This document shows, piece by piece, positions 1 to 8,628 of a DNA stretch of 48,533 nucleotides (position 1 is its first letter; each line of letters begins with the position of its first letter). Under the pieces are notes generated by a model. The model had not been told where the DNA came from and ran no database searches. It saw only the letters and a list, made by a program, of their open reading frames with translations. The DNA lies in contig CAJUFP010000026.1 of the NCBI GenBank assembly GCA_910585645.1, positions 1-48,533 of the forward strand. Reading direction: 5' to 3'. This DNA is from an uncultured Hungatella sp. GTDB taxonomy: Bacteria; Bacillota; Clostridia; Lachnospirales; Lachnospiraceae. The position numbers and the translations under genes are program-made.

Positions 1-38
1 TGAACCCGGACGGGACATCTCTCCTTCTCTGACTGGCC

Positions 39-1613
39 TCACGACAACCTTCGCCCTTGCTCACTCAATTTCAATTTTTTCCCCTGCTCCTCCAGATATG
101 CCCGGGCGTCTTTAAAGAAGCTGGCTACGATCAGCAGGATGATGAGCCCGATAGGGAACGCCGCGATGATGGATACGGACTGTAAGCTGGCCATGGAGCT
201 GTCGGAGAAGATCAGGGCAATGGGAAGCAGCATCAGGAGCACTGCCCAGAACAGTCTCACCCGTTTGTCAGGCTCCGCTCCCCCGGGAAGTTCTTTGTAG
301 GAGTAGGTGGAGGCTACCATGGTCAGGGCGTCGAAGGACGTGGCATAGAAGGCGATCATGGATACCGCCAGCAGAGCCAGGCCCCCTTTGGCCAGAGGGA
401 GGGTTTCCATAAGGGACAGGATCACCTGGTAAAGGTCCCCGGTTCTTTCGTAAAGTCCCATAAGATCCAGTTTGCCTGTTACCTGCAGGCCAAGGCCGTG
501 GTTGCCAAGTATGATAAAGGAGGTAAAGGTTCCGGACAGTCCATAAAAATAACCGCCCAGTATGGTCTGGCGGATGGTCCGCCCTTTGCTGATCGTGCCT
601 ATGAAAAACGGCGTTGCCACGCACCACACCATCCAGTAAGCCCAGTAAAAGATGGTCCAGTTCTGGGGAAAGGAGGAGGCACGCAGAGAATCGGTCCAGG
701 TAGATAGGGCGATAAAGTTCTGCGCCAGGTTGCCAAGGGCTGTAATGCCGGTTTCTATGATGTATCGTGGCTGCCCGCCTCCTATAAGCACATAGGCCAG
801 GAGGGCAAAAAACAGGTAGGAGCAGGAAGATGCCAGTTTTGCGACGCCTTTCATGCCAAAGTATACGGTGATGGTGTAGGTTGCGCAGATGATGACCAAA
901 ATGGAGATGGTCAGCAGGTGGTTCTGGGGCAGGCCAAACAGGCGGCTGATGGCGGCTGACAGAAGGGGGGTGGCCAGGGAAAAGGTGGTAGCTGTCCCTG
1001 CAAGGAGGGCAAATACCGCAGTCAGGTCAATAAGTTTTCCTGCAAAACCGTCCACCCGAAAGCCAAGGAGAGGACGGCAGGCCTCGGAGTATTTCTGCTT
1101 CTCCCTTTGCCGTACATGGAGCATAAAGCCGAAAGCCACGGCCAGAACCATGTAGAAACTCCAGGGGATAGGCCCCCAGTGAAACAGGGGGTAGGTGGAA
1201 GCCCAGTCCTGCATTTCTCCCATCTGTAAGATGCGGGGCTCTCCCGCGTAGAGGATCCACTCGCACAAGGAGTAGAACAGGATGTCCGCCGCCAGCCCGG
1301 CGGTAAACATCATGGAACCCCACTGGAAGGAGGAATACTGAGGTTTTTTATCTGCGCCCAGGCAAATAGCCCCATAAGGGGAAAACGCGATGTACAGGGA
1401 GCACAGGAAGATCCCAAGTCCCATGAGAAGATAGCAGCTTCCAAGCTCGTCTCCCAGGAAATAGCGGATGGATGCTACCACCTGTCCCGACGCTTCGGGG
1501 ACTGCGAAAAACAGGATGCACAAAAGCAGGATAGTGATAAACGGGACCACTGTGGTGATCCGGTCTAACTGCGGGGATGTTCTGGAAACAGGATTTAGAG
1601 GGTTGCGTTTCAT
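39..1613 (-). CDS. BCCT family betaine/carnitine/choline-type transporter
   Basis: This 524-residue, very hydrophobic protein fits the betaine/carnitine/choline transporter family in length and in about 12 predicted membrane segments. Family landmarks are the early FSPYGAICLG segment, the Trp- and aromatic-rich stretch WTIFYWAYWMVW and the following ISKGRTIRQ motif, which matches the conserved RISRGRTIRE element of BCCT carriers. It would import a quaternary amine across the cytoplasmic membrane, driven by Na+ or H+, or by exchange. Substrate cannot be read from sequence. The start is supported by AAGGAGG about eight bases upstream on the minus strand. It is transcribed away from the lipoprotein gene that follows. 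No choline- or carnitine-degrading gene lies nearby, so osmoprotection and nutrient uptake both remain possible. The family call is secure. Confidence 0.9.
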   Translation of the reverse strand: MKRNPLNPVSRTSPQLDRITTVVPFITILLLCILFFAVPEASGQVVASIRYFLGDELGSCYLLMGLGIFLCSLYIAFSPYGAICLGADKKPQYSSFQWGSMMFTAGLAADILFYSLCEWILYAGEPRILQMGEMQDWASTYPLFHWGPIPWSFYMVLAVAFGFMLHVRQREKQKYSEACRPLLGFRVDGFAGKLIDLTAVFALLAGTATTFSLATPLLSAAISRLFGLPQNHLLTISILVIICATYTITVYFGMKGVAKLASSCSYLFFALLAYVLIGGGQPRYIIETGITALGNLAQNFIALSTWTDSLRASSFPQNWTIFYWAYWMVWCVATPFFIGTISKGRTIRQTILGGYFYGLSGTFTSFIILGNHGLGLQVTGKLDLMGLYERTGDLYQVILSLMETLPLAKGGLALLAVSMIAFYATSFDALTMVASTYSYKELPGGAEPDKRVRLFWAVLLMLLPIALIFSDSSMASLQSVSIIAAFPIGLIILLIVASFFKDARAYLEEQGKKLKLSEQGRRLS

Positions 1614-1628
1614 AATAAGTCCTCCTTG

Positions 1629-1666
1629 ATGTTCAAAAATGATAAAAATATAAATATATTGAACAT
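1629..1666. promoter_or_regulatory. Inverted repeat upstream of the BCCT gene
   Basis: The arms ATGTTCAA (1629-1636) and TTGAACAT (1659-1666) are perfect inverted repeats separated by 22 AT-rich bases. They lie just upstream of the BCCT gene's ribosome site on the minus strand. The position suits a repressor site or leader hairpin. No adjacent regulator gene points to the binding protein. Confidence 0.35.
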
Positions 1667-1734
1667 AATACCACTGATACCGGGAAATGGCAAGGGCAAA
1701 ATATGAAGTTTTTCTGACTTTTTATAAAAACCCC

Positions 1735-1763
1735 TGTAAAAATAATTCGTTTTCCTATATAAT
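1735..1763 (+). promoter_or_regulatory. Sigma-A type promoter of the lipoprotein gene
   Basis: A perfect TATAAT (1758-1763) lies 17 bases after TGTAAA (1735-1740), about 30 bases upstream of the lipoprotein start. The -10 is canonical and the -35 is weak. Confidence 0.55.
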
Positions 1764-1795
1764 ACAAGCGATTGAGAGAAGGAGGAGCGCAAATT

Positions 1796-2305
1796 ATGAA
1801 ACGCTGGATTATATTGATGGCAGGCATCTGCCTGTTATTAAGCGGATGCACCAAGAGTAACATTGTTTATGGAAATAATAATAAGTATGACGATCAGTAC
1901 CAGCCGGTGGACGGTATTGTGTGGGAGCAGCTTTGGGAGGATTTCAGTGAGATCTACGCGGACCCGGACATCTATCCATTTGCGGCGTCTGTAAACGCGG
2001 GAGTGTATCCTGAGGAGAATGTAGTAAAATTTTATCTCCTTGTAAAGGAGGAGATCTCCGGCAAGGAGGCGTCTGATTACGCCACAAAGGTGGTGAAGGG
2101 CTTTAATGACCTGATCGCCGCGCAGAACAACGCCTACGCCCCGTCTGATGTGGAATCTTACGGCGGTTATCTGGCGCAGTACGGGATCTACGTTATGGTG
2201 GGACCGGACGGGACCAAGGACGATCCGGACACCTGGATCATAGAGGATCTGATCCCCCAGGGAGAGTATCGCCCGGTAGGAGGAAATGCCTGGTCTGTAG
2301 AGTAG
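1796..2305 (+). CDS. Small hypothetical lipoprotein
   Basis: I do not recognise this 169-residue protein. It has a clear lipoprotein signal peptide: basic MKRW, a hydrophobic run, then LLLSGC with the lipidated cysteine at residue 18. It should therefore be anchored to the outer face of the membrane. The mature part is acidic and hydrophilic, with many Asp and Tyr and no membrane segment or recognisable motif. I chose the ATG at 1796 over an in-frame upstream start at 1772 because AGGAGG sits about ten bases before it and because only this start gives a proper signal sequence. It has its own promoter and ends in a strong terminator, so it is probably monocistronic. Confidence 0.75.
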   Translation: MKRWIILMAGICLLLSGCTKSNIVYGNNNKYDDQYQPVDGIVWEQLWEDFSEIYADPDIYPFAASVNAGVYPEENVVKFYLLVKEEISGKEASDYATKVVKGFNDLIAAQNNAYAPSDVESYGGYLAQYGIYVMVGPDGTKDDPDTWIIEDLIPQGEYRPVGGNAWSVE

Positions 2306-2317
2306 AGAAAACGGATT

Positions 2318-2378
2318 ATCACCTTTCTTTTCCTAACCGGCTGTGATGCCGGTATGGGAAAGGAAAGGTGATCTTTTT
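2318..2378. terminator. Strong, probably bidirectional terminator
   Basis: A long hairpin pairs 2318-2341 (starting ATCACCTTTC) with 2348-2372 (ending GGAAAGGTGAT) around the loop TGTGAT, with small internal mismatches. CTTTTT follows. It lies between the converging lipoprotein and DUF4261 genes and could serve both. Confidence 0.85.
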
Positions 2379-3558
2379 ATGAAAGGTTAGCCAGTTTCAA
2401 AGTGGGTCCCGGAAGGGAGATCCCTTCACTGCGGACAATGGGAAGTTTTTTGTTTCCGGACAGTTCCACCGTATCTCCATCCTGGAAGACAGCGCAGTCT
2501 TCTAAGATATAAGAAGCCAGATCAACAAGGATCTTTCGCAGCCGGTCAGGCTCCATATCCGTATCGGATATTTCTATCTCATCTTTTCCAAATGACTCCA
2601 ATCCATAGGTATAACCGCTGATCCCCCGGGGAGTCCGGTAAAGCCCGAACCAGATCCAGTTAAAGACAGGAAGCCGGCCGTCCCTTATGACAGCCGCCAG
2701 ATTCCGGTAAAGTCCCAGCTGATACACCGTTCCTCCGGTAAAAACGCCGGTGGCGGAAAGTTGCAGACAGCAGGTGGAGGCGATCTTCACAAGCAGGATC
2801 CCCTGTTCCGTAAGGGATGCCCTGGTGTCCAGGACGGTGATCAGAAGATGGGCTTTGTGTTTCTCTGTTACCTTTACCCCATTGGGCCACAGATAATTGC
2901 AGGCTGCGGCTTTGTCAGCCTCTCCATCAGGGATAGGGGATGGGATCAGGGTGATGGCAGCCGTGATGTGTTCCACCGAAAATACCATACAGGGGTTTTG
3001 AGGCGTCAGGGCATCTCTGTCATCATCGGACGGAGCGATGGGAAGAGCCCAGTCCGTATAAAAATCCCGGATAAATTTTTCCTTGTCAAACCAGGGACCG
3101 GACAGCAGTATGGAACAGCCAAAAGCCCCCTCCCGCTCTCGGTGGAGAGAGGGATTGGAAAAATCGATACCGCGCAGATCCTCTGTGATCCATGCCAGAA
3201 ACTCTCTGCATTCTGATTCCAGTTCCTGTTCCGGATTCAGCTTTAAAGCGCGGGAAAAGGCATCAAAGGCTCTCTCCAGAAGCGCCTTTTGTTTCTCACA
3301 GGTGGGAGAATCCATGGCAGCATAGTAAAGGGCGTACCCCATACAGTAATGCCAGTGAGGAAGGCTGCGGTTTTGGACGTCCATAGCTTTCAGCGATTCG
3401 ATGGCCTTTTGATATTGTCCCAGGTTATTGTAAGCCACAGCCAGATCTTCTGTCAGCGCGTCCGTCACATCTGTCTCCGCCAGATCCAGGATGGCCTTAA
3501 CGGTCTCTTGGTGTTCTCCGGCCCGATACCACCTGTCAATTTGTTTTGCCAGAGTCAT
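2377..3558 (-). CDS. TPR-repeat protein with DUF4261-type domain
   Basis: The first 120 or so residues of this 393-residue protein are TPR-like helical repeats, with segments such as AVAYNNLGQYQKAIESL and AFDAFSRALKLNPEQ. The rest resembles the DUF4261 domain, seen in cytoplasmic proteins of unknown function: a core beginning GCSILLSGPWFDKEKF and continuing through the FGLYRTPRGISGYTYGLESFGKDE segment. There is no signal peptide or membrane segment, so it is probably cytosolic. TPRs usually mediate protein contacts; the role of the DUF domain is unknown. It is a single gene facing away from the PTS operon. Family membership is likely but function is open. Confidence 0.7.
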   Translation of the reverse strand: MTLAKQIDRWYRAGEHQETVKAILDLAETDVTDALTEDLAVAYNNLGQYQKAIESLKAMDVQNRSLPHWHYCMGYALYYAAMDSPTCEKQKALLERAFDAFSRALKLNPEQELESECREFLAWITEDLRGIDFSNPSLHREREGAFGCSILLSGPWFDKEKFIRDFYTDWALPIAPSDDDRDALTPQNPCMVFSVEHITAAITLIPSPIPDGEADKAAACNYLWPNGVKVTEKHKAHLLITVLDTRASLTEQGILLVKIASTCCLQLSATGVFTGGTVYQLGLYRNLAAVIRDGRLPVFNWIWFGLYRTPRGISGYTYGLESFGKDEIEISDTDMEPDRLRKILVDLASYILEDCAVFQDGDTVELSGNKKLPIVRSEGISLPGPTLKLANLS

Positions 3559-3723
3559 ACGATATCTCCTCTCATTTTCAATCTATACACATGTATTTTC
3601 GGGAGTATATGGATAAAATATAGAATTTATCTTAGAGTGGATGATCGCCTTTTATTGTACCAGATAAGTGGGACAGAGCGCAACAGATAAAAAAGAAAAA
3701 TTACCGTAACAATATGCCTAAAC

Positions 3724-3758
3724 AAATTTACCATATCCCGGGTCCATATGGTAAATTT
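3724..3758. promoter_or_regulatory. Perfect 13-bp dyad upstream of the PTS operon
   Basis: AAATTTACCATAT (3724-3736) is exactly complementary to ATATGGTAAATTT (3746-3758), with a 9-base GC-rich centre. It ends 29 bases before the IIB start. It is not a terminator, because no U tract follows. The operon encodes a PRD/EIIA regulator of the activator kind (6198-8162), for which such a dyad would be a natural binding site. An RNA antiterminator hairpin is the alternative. Confidence 0.6.
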
Positions 3759-3787
3759 TACTTAAATAAAAAGAGAGGAGGCTGCAC

Positions 3788-4096
3788 ATGAAAATTTTAG
3801 CCATTACAGCATGTACAGCGGGCATTGCCCACACTTACATTGCAAAGGAGAAATTGGAAAACGCGGCTAAGGAGCTGGGAGATACCATCAAGGTAGAGAC
3901 CCAGGGCTCCATTGGTGTGGAGAACGAATTCACGCCGGAAGAGATCAAGGAGGCAGACGTAATTCTCATCTCAGCGGACATCAGGGTAAACAAAGACCGT
4001 TTTAAAGGAAAACCAGTGGTGGATATCCCCATCAGTATGGTGATGAAGTCGCCCAAAGGGGTTATCAACAAGATTCACGAGAAGCTGGGCAAGTAG
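3788..4096 (+). CDS. Fructose-type PTS EIIB component
   Basis: This 102-residue protein is a stand-alone PTS EIIB domain of the fructose/mannitol class. It opens with the family signature around ITACTAGIAHTYIA, where Cys9 is the expected phosphorylation site that takes phosphate from EIIA and passes it to the sugar held by EIIC. The start has GAGGAGG upstream. It is the first gene of a run that continues with EIIC, an aldolase, a PRD regulator and EIIA (8173-8628), so all parts of one permease are encoded together but as separate proteins. The transported sugar is unknown: fructose-type PTSs also carry other ketoses and polyols. Confidence 0.92.
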   Translation: MKILAITACTAGIAHTYIAKEKLENAAKELGDTIKVETQGSIGVENEFTPEEIKEADVILISADIRVNKDRFKGKPVVDIPISMVMKSPKGVINKIHEKLGK

Positions 4097-4139
4097 CAGG
4101 AAACCGTGGGGAAATTTTTAGAAAAGAGGGGAAACAGGT

Positions 4140-5246
4140 ATGGCAAAACAACAGAAAACGTTTATGAAACACATTATGACCGGTATTTCCTACATGATAC
4201 CCATTGTGGTAGCAGGAGGTATCCTGGGGGCTCTGGCAAAGGCCTTCGGCGGCTGGAACATCGGCAGCGCCGTCGAGGCGGGGGCAACGCCGTTCTCTAA
4301 TCTGAACCCGTTTACATGGGTTGGGTTCTGGTGGGGCGTTAACAAATTAAGTTCCTATGCCATGGACTTTGCGGTGGCGGTGATGACCGCGGGAGCCGCC
4401 TATTCCATCGCCGGAAGGCCGGGTATTGTTCCGGGTATGGTGATCGGGTATTGCTCTTCACAGTCCAAAGCAGGATTCTTAGGCGGCCTTCTTATGGCCT
4501 TTATCATTGGCTGGGTCGTGAACTGGATGAAGGGATGGAAACTGCCCAAATGGTGCGAGGGGTTAAAACCGGTTATGATCATTCCGGTGTGCTCTACGTT
4601 TTTGTGCGGCATGATCTTTTTGTGCGTATTCTCTATCCCTCTGGCCTGGATCATGGATGTGTTCCAGCAGTGGATCATCTCCTTAAACGGCGGAGCGAAA
4701 GCGGTGATCGGCGGCGTGATCGGAGCCTGTATGGGATTTGATATGGGCGGTCCTGTGAACAAGACAGCGTCTATGGCAGCCAACGCCCTGGGAGCGGACG
4801 GCATCAACGGGCCTATGTGCGCTAAGATCATCGGAGGCATGACCCCGCCTATCGGCCTTTTTATCGCCACCATGTTGAAAAAAGAGAAGTTTACAAAGAC
4901 AGAGCGGGAGACGGCCAAAACGGCTCTTCCCATGGGCCTTTGCTTTATCACAGAGGGCGTGCTTCCCTTTGCGGCGGCAGACCCGGCAAGATTTATCCCT
5001 TGCAGTATGCTGGGCTCCGCAGTGGCAGGCGCCATCGCGGTGGGCGCGGGATGCGAGTCTGTGGCAGGACATGGCGGCATCTTTGTTGTGCCTATGATGG
5101 TGAACCCCATGATGTTTATGGTCGCCCTTGTTATCGGGTCTGTGGTAACCGGAGTAGCCTATGCTGTGGTCAAGAAAACTTCTGCGGAGGAAACAGTCGC
5201 TGAGGAAGAAGATATTGACATTGATCTGGATATTAACATTGTGTAA
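4140..5246 (+). CDS. Fructose-type PTS EIIC membrane component
   Basis: This 368-residue protein is the membrane-embedded permease subunit of the same PTS. It has about nine to ten hydrophobic segments and fructose-EIIC landmarks such as IVVAGGILGALAKAFGG near the N-terminus and GAPxG-like turns including FDMGGPVNKTA and GGMTPPIGLFIATML. The end is an acidic tail rich in Glu and Asp after the last membrane segment. It binds the sugar and moves it while EIIB phosphorylates it. It lies 43 bases after EIIB and only about 27 bases before the aldolase, clearly in one operon. Substrate cannot be assigned from sequence. Confidence 0.93.
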   Translation: MAKQQKTFMKHIMTGISYMIPIVVAGGILGALAKAFGGWNIGSAVEAGATPFSNLNPFTWVGFWWGVNKLSSYAMDFAVAVMTAGAAYSIAGRPGIVPGMVIGYCSSQSKAGFLGGLLMAFIIGWVVNWMKGWKLPKWCEGLKPVMIIPVCSTFLCGMIFLCVFSIPLAWIMDVFQQWIISLNGGAKAVIGGVIGACMGFDMGGPVNKTASMAANALGADGINGPMCAKIIGGMTPPIGLFIATMLKKEKFTKTERETAKTALPMGLCFITEGVLPFAAADPARFIPCSMLGSAVAGAIAVGAGCESVAGHGGIFVVPMMVNPMMFMVALVIGSVVTGVAYAVVKKTSAEETVAEEEDIDIDLDINIV

Positions 5247-5273
5247 TAGATTTTGTGGAGAAAGGACAGACTT

Positions 5274-6158
5274 ATGCTTGTATCAATGAAAGCGATTCTT
5301 GATGACGCCAACCGGAATTATTACGGCGTAATGGCAATGAACAGCATCAACATGGAGATGGCAAGGGCCGGAATCATGGCGGCCGAAGAGGAGCACTCCC
5401 CCATTATCATTCAGTTTGGAAACGGGCAGATGAACAATCACGCCCATTTGGAGGAGATGGTGCCTTTAATTAAGGAACTGGCGGCAAGGGTTTCTGTTCC
5501 TGTTGCCTTAAACTTTGACCATGGCGCGGACTTTTATGCCATCACAAACTGCATCAATGCCGGATTTACCAATGTAATGTTTGACGGCTCCGCCCTTCCC
5601 TATGAGGAGAACGTAAAGAGGACAGCTATTATCAGCGCCCTGGCTCACGGCATGGGATGTTCTGTGGAAGGCGAGCTGGGCCATGTGGGGCAGGCGGCGG
5701 ATGATGACGACTCGGATGTGGATCTGTACACCAACCCGGACCAGGCCGCGGATTTTGTCGCCAGGACTCAGGTAGATGCCCTGGCTGTGGCCATCGGCAC
5801 TGCCCACGGAGCCTATCCCAAAGGAAAAATACCAAAGCTTGACTTTGACCGGCTCCATCTGTTAAAGGAGACTCTGAAAATGCCTCTGGTTCTCCACGGA
5901 GGTTCCGGTTCCGGGGAAGAGAATCTGAAAAAGGCTGTGGCCGGCGGGATCAATAAGATCAATGTGTGTACCGACGCGTTTGAGGCGGGAAAACAGGCTA
6001 CCTTAAAGGCTCTTGAGGAGAATCCGGGTATTGACTATATGCATATGTGTATGGCCGCGGAGGCAGGGATCAAGCAGTTTGTAAAAGATTATATGAAGGT
6101 TATCGGTTCCAGCGGGCGGTACATATACGGGGAAGCGGCAGTAAAGGGCAGTGAGTAA
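5274..6158 (+). CDS. Class II ketose-bisphosphate aldolase (Fba/GatY/IolJ family)
   Basis: This 294-residue protein belongs to the zinc-dependent class II aldolases, which split ketose phosphates into DHAP and an aldehyde. Visible motifs are ALNFDHGADF (zinc His and catalytic Asp region), VEGELGHVGQ, AIGTAHGAYP, LVLHGGSGS and KINVCTDAF, the last two forming the phosphate/substrate loops. I place the start at 5274, where GAGAAAGGA precedes MLVSMKAIL, rather than at the in-frame 5253. Between the PTS genes and the regulator it probably cleaves the phosphorylated product of the imported sugar. With an IolC-like kinase downstream, an IolJ-like activity on 6-phospho-5-dehydro-2-deoxygluconate is conceivable; fructose- or tagatose-bisphosphate aldolase is the alternative. 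Confidence 0.88.
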   Translation: MLVSMKAILDDANRNYYGVMAMNSINMEMARAGIMAAEEEHSPIIIQFGNGQMNNHAHLEEMVPLIKELAARVSVPVALNFDHGADFYAITNCINAGFTNVMFDGSALPYEENVKRTAIISALAHGMGCSVEGELGHVGQAADDDDSDVDLYTNPDQAADFVARTQVDALAVAIGTAHGAYPKGKIPKLDFDRLHLLKETLKMPLVLHGGSGSGEENLKKAVAGGINKINVCTDAFEAGKQATLKALEENPGIDYMHMCMAAEAGIKQFVKDYMKVIGSSGRYIYGEAAVKGSE

Positions 6159-6197
6159 ACCTTCACACATTTAGAAAAGGAAATATGAGGTGCTTGG

Positions 6198-8162
6198 TTG
6201 AAAGAGGATAAGAACGCATTATACTTTAATCGAATATTGAATTGCCTTCTGGGTGGGGAGACCTATACCATATTGCAGATTGCAGCAAATGTGGGATTAT
6301 CTGAAAAAACAGTCCGTACCAAGATCGACCAGATGAACCGCTGGCTGATGCAGCGTGACATGGGCAGGATTGAAAAAAAGCAGGGGACAGGGATCTGGCT
6401 GGAGATGGATGAGAGGCAGTGGAAGAATCTGCAGGCTTATCTGGCCCGCAGCCAGAGCCTGGACTCTGCGGTTCAACCGGATGACCGCAGAAAACAGGTC
6501 ATAGGGAAACTTCTGAAATTAAAATCCGGGCAGACCACCACGCTGTCCCAGCTGGCGGACAGCCTGTATTTAAGCGCCCCTACCATAGGCGGGCTCCTTA
6601 GAGAAGTTTCCCCCTGGTTTGAGGAGCGCTCCTTAAAGATCGCGTCCATACGCAGCAAGGGAGTGTGCCTTGTAGGAGATGAATACAATTTCCGAATTGC
6701 AATAAAGGATTACATCATAGAACTGATGCCGGAGGTGATGGAGGCCCTTCTGGCTTCCTACGCTCCGGGAATTGATATATCCCGGGTCCGGCGTATTGTC
6801 CTGGAAGCGGAGAATGCCTGGCGCGTTGAGCTGGCGGACACTTCCTTTAAGATGGTGTGGATCATGGCATGCCTGTCCATGGCCCGCAGACGTCAGGGAG
6901 AGAAGGCCGTATTCTCCACCAGGGAAGAGAATATTGAGCATTACAATGAATATTCTTTTGCGGAATCCATTTATCAGAGGATTGAACAGGCCTATGAGAT
7001 AACGATTTCCGATGATGACACGGTGCTGCTGGCAGTGCTTCTTTTGTCTGCCAGGAAACTGAAGAATTTTTCCAGCATACAGGATACGGACTTTGCCAGA
7101 CAGTATGACAGGGACCTGGGAAAGTTCGTCAGGCTGGTGATTGAAACCATCGACTCCGTTCTGGATATTGACCTTTCCGAAGATCAGCTTTTATATGAGA
7201 GCCTGCTTTTGCACATGCGCTCGGCTATTTTCCGGATGAAGTATTCCACCGCGGTGGGGGACAACATCAGCAAGTACGTGAAGAGCGAGTACAAGCAGAC
7301 GTTTCTGGCCACCTGGTCCACCAGCAATCTGTTTGAGGAGTATTATGACGTGCAGGTGACAGAGGATGAACTGGCGGGCATTGCCCTGTACATCCAGGCT
7401 GCTATTATCAGGCGGAAGAAGGGGAGCCCTCTGACAGCTCTTCTCATAAGCGAAGGGGGGATGGCAGCCAGCCAGCTGAATATTGAGCGGCTGAAATACA
7501 GAATTTCAGAAATTACGGAGATCCGCGCGGTCAGTTACCATGACTTTAAGCTAAGACAGTACCAGGATGTGGATGTTATCATCAATACGTCAGGCAATGA
7601 GATTGGGGACGACCGGGTAGTGTCTGTGGGAGAGCGGCTCAATGACCAGGGGATTGAGGCCATCCGACAGAAGGTGAATCAGATTTTCTATTTCCGCAAG
7701 AAGCCGGAGTTTCATTTTAACAATCTGTGCCATCAGCTGTTTGAGGTGGATCTGTTTTTTCTGAGGCCCAGGGTGAGAGATAAGGATCAGCTTATTACGA
7801 TGATGGTAAAAAAACTGGAGGATAAGGGGGATGTAACCCCGGCCTATCTCCAGAGCGTGTTTGACAGGGAGCGGGCCACAACCACCAGCATTGGCCGGGG
7901 GATTGCCATTCCCCATGGGAATATGGCGGAGGTAAATGAGTCCCGGATCGTGGTGGCGATTTTGGAGGAACCGATCGTCTGGCATGACGATATGGTGGAT
8001 GTGGTGTTTCTGTTGGCAGTTAAGATGAACACAAAGTTTGAGATCCGCCGCACCAAGCAGTTTTACAAGGATTTTCTCCAGCTGACGGACAATGATGAAA
8101 ACATGGAGGCTATTAAGCGGATGGGCTCTACCCTGGACATTTATCAGTATTTTATTAAGTAG
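6198..8162 (+). CDS. PRD-domain transcriptional regulator with EIIB-like and EIIA domains (MtlR/LicR type)
   Basis: This 654-residue regulator has the layout of PTS-controlled activators: an N-terminal HTH (about 15-60), a second HTH-like region (about 90-150), two PRD modules (about 175-410), a degenerate EIIB-like domain (about 415-490) and a C-terminal EIIA domain (about 505-650) with IGRGIAIPHGN, the phosphorylatable His. The EIIB-like domain begins ALLISEGGMAASQ and lacks the usual phospho-cysteine. Several PRD histidine positions also look replaced: only LLLHMRSAIFRM is clear, and the second site in PRD2 reads IALYIQAAIIRR. It starts with TTG at 6198, preceded by GAGGTG; the ATG at 6185 leads straight into a stop. 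It presumably activates the surrounding PTS operon, perhaps through the dyad at 3724-3758. Confidence 0.9.
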   Translation: MKEDKNALYFNRILNCLLGGETYTILQIAANVGLSEKTVRTKIDQMNRWLMQRDMGRIEKKQGTGIWLEMDERQWKNLQAYLARSQSLDSAVQPDDRRKQVIGKLLKLKSGQTTTLSQLADSLYLSAPTIGGLLREVSPWFEERSLKIASIRSKGVCLVGDEYNFRIAIKDYIIELMPEVMEALLASYAPGIDISRVRRIVLEAENAWRVELADTSFKMVWIMACLSMARRRQGEKAVFSTREENIEHYNEYSFAESIYQRIEQAYEITISDDDTVLLAVLLLSARKLKNFSSIQDTDFARQYDRDLGKFVRLVIETIDSVLDIDLSEDQLLYESLLLHMRSAIFRMKYSTAVGDNISKYVKSEYKQTFLATWSTSNLFEEYYDVQVTEDELAGIALYIQAAIIRRKKGSPLTALLISEGGMAASQLNIERLKYRISEITEIRAVSYHDFKLRQYQDVDVIINTSGNEIGDDRVVSVGERLNDQGIEAIRQKVNQIFYFRKKPEFHFNNLCHQLFEVDLFFLRPRVRDKDQLITMMVKKLEDKGDVTPAYLQSVFDRERATTTSIGRGIAIPHGNMAEVNESRIVVAILEEPIVWHDDMVDVVFLLAVKMNTKFEIRRTKQFYKDFLQLTDNDENMEAIKRMGSTLDIYQYFIK

Positions 8163-8172
8163 AGGAGAGGGA

Positions 8173-8628
8173 ATGATTATGGCGGTTAAAGAGATCCTGG
8201 ATCGGAGGGTTATAGACCTGGATATGGTGGCAAAGAGCAAGGATGAGGTGATCCGGCATCTGGCAGGGCTTTTGAAGGACGCGGGATACATTGACGACCT
8301 GGAGGGGTATATCAGGGATGTGTATTTGAGGGAGAGCGAGGGCATCACAGGTATTGGCGGCCATGTGGCGATCCCCCATGGGAAGTCAGCTTTTGTGGAC
8401 AAGGTGGGAATCGCGGTGGGAAGGACCAGGGAGATGGTGGAGTGGGAGTCTTATGACGGGGAACCGTCCCAGCTGTTTTTTCTCTTTGCCGTTCCCGCTG
8501 ACAGCGACGGGGCCAAAGATCATCTGCGGCTGATCGCGGAGTTAGCGGGAAAGCTGGGCAATGACGCGATTATGGCAAAGCTGCAGACAGCCAGTTCTTA
8601 TGAGAATCTTGTGGAGGCGTTTTCGTAA
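8173..8628 (+). CDS. Fructose-type PTS EIIA component
   Basis: This 151-residue protein is a stand-alone EIIA domain of the fructose/mannitol class. The active-site sequence is GIGGHVAIPHGKS, with His69 the expected phosphate acceptor from HPr. It completes the PTS begun by the IIB and IIC genes and may also phosphorylate the PRD regulator. The start follows AGGAGAGGG just after the regulator's stop; a second in-frame ATG at 8179 is equally near. Its stop overlaps the next gene's start in TAATG, a mark of translational coupling. Confidence 0.92.
   Translation: MIMAVKEILDRRVIDLDMVAKSKDEVIRHLAGLLKDAGYIDDLEGYIRDVYLRESEGITGIGGHVAIPHGKSAFVDKVGIAVGRTREMVEWESYDGEPSQLFFLFAVPADSDGAKDHLRLIAELAGKLGNDAIMAKLQTASSYENLVEAFS

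Noticed and set aside
4400..5110. 236-codon antisense frame within the PTS EIIC gene
   Set aside because: It is a mirror of a hydrophobic coding strand without ribosome site; EIIC motifs are on the plus strand.
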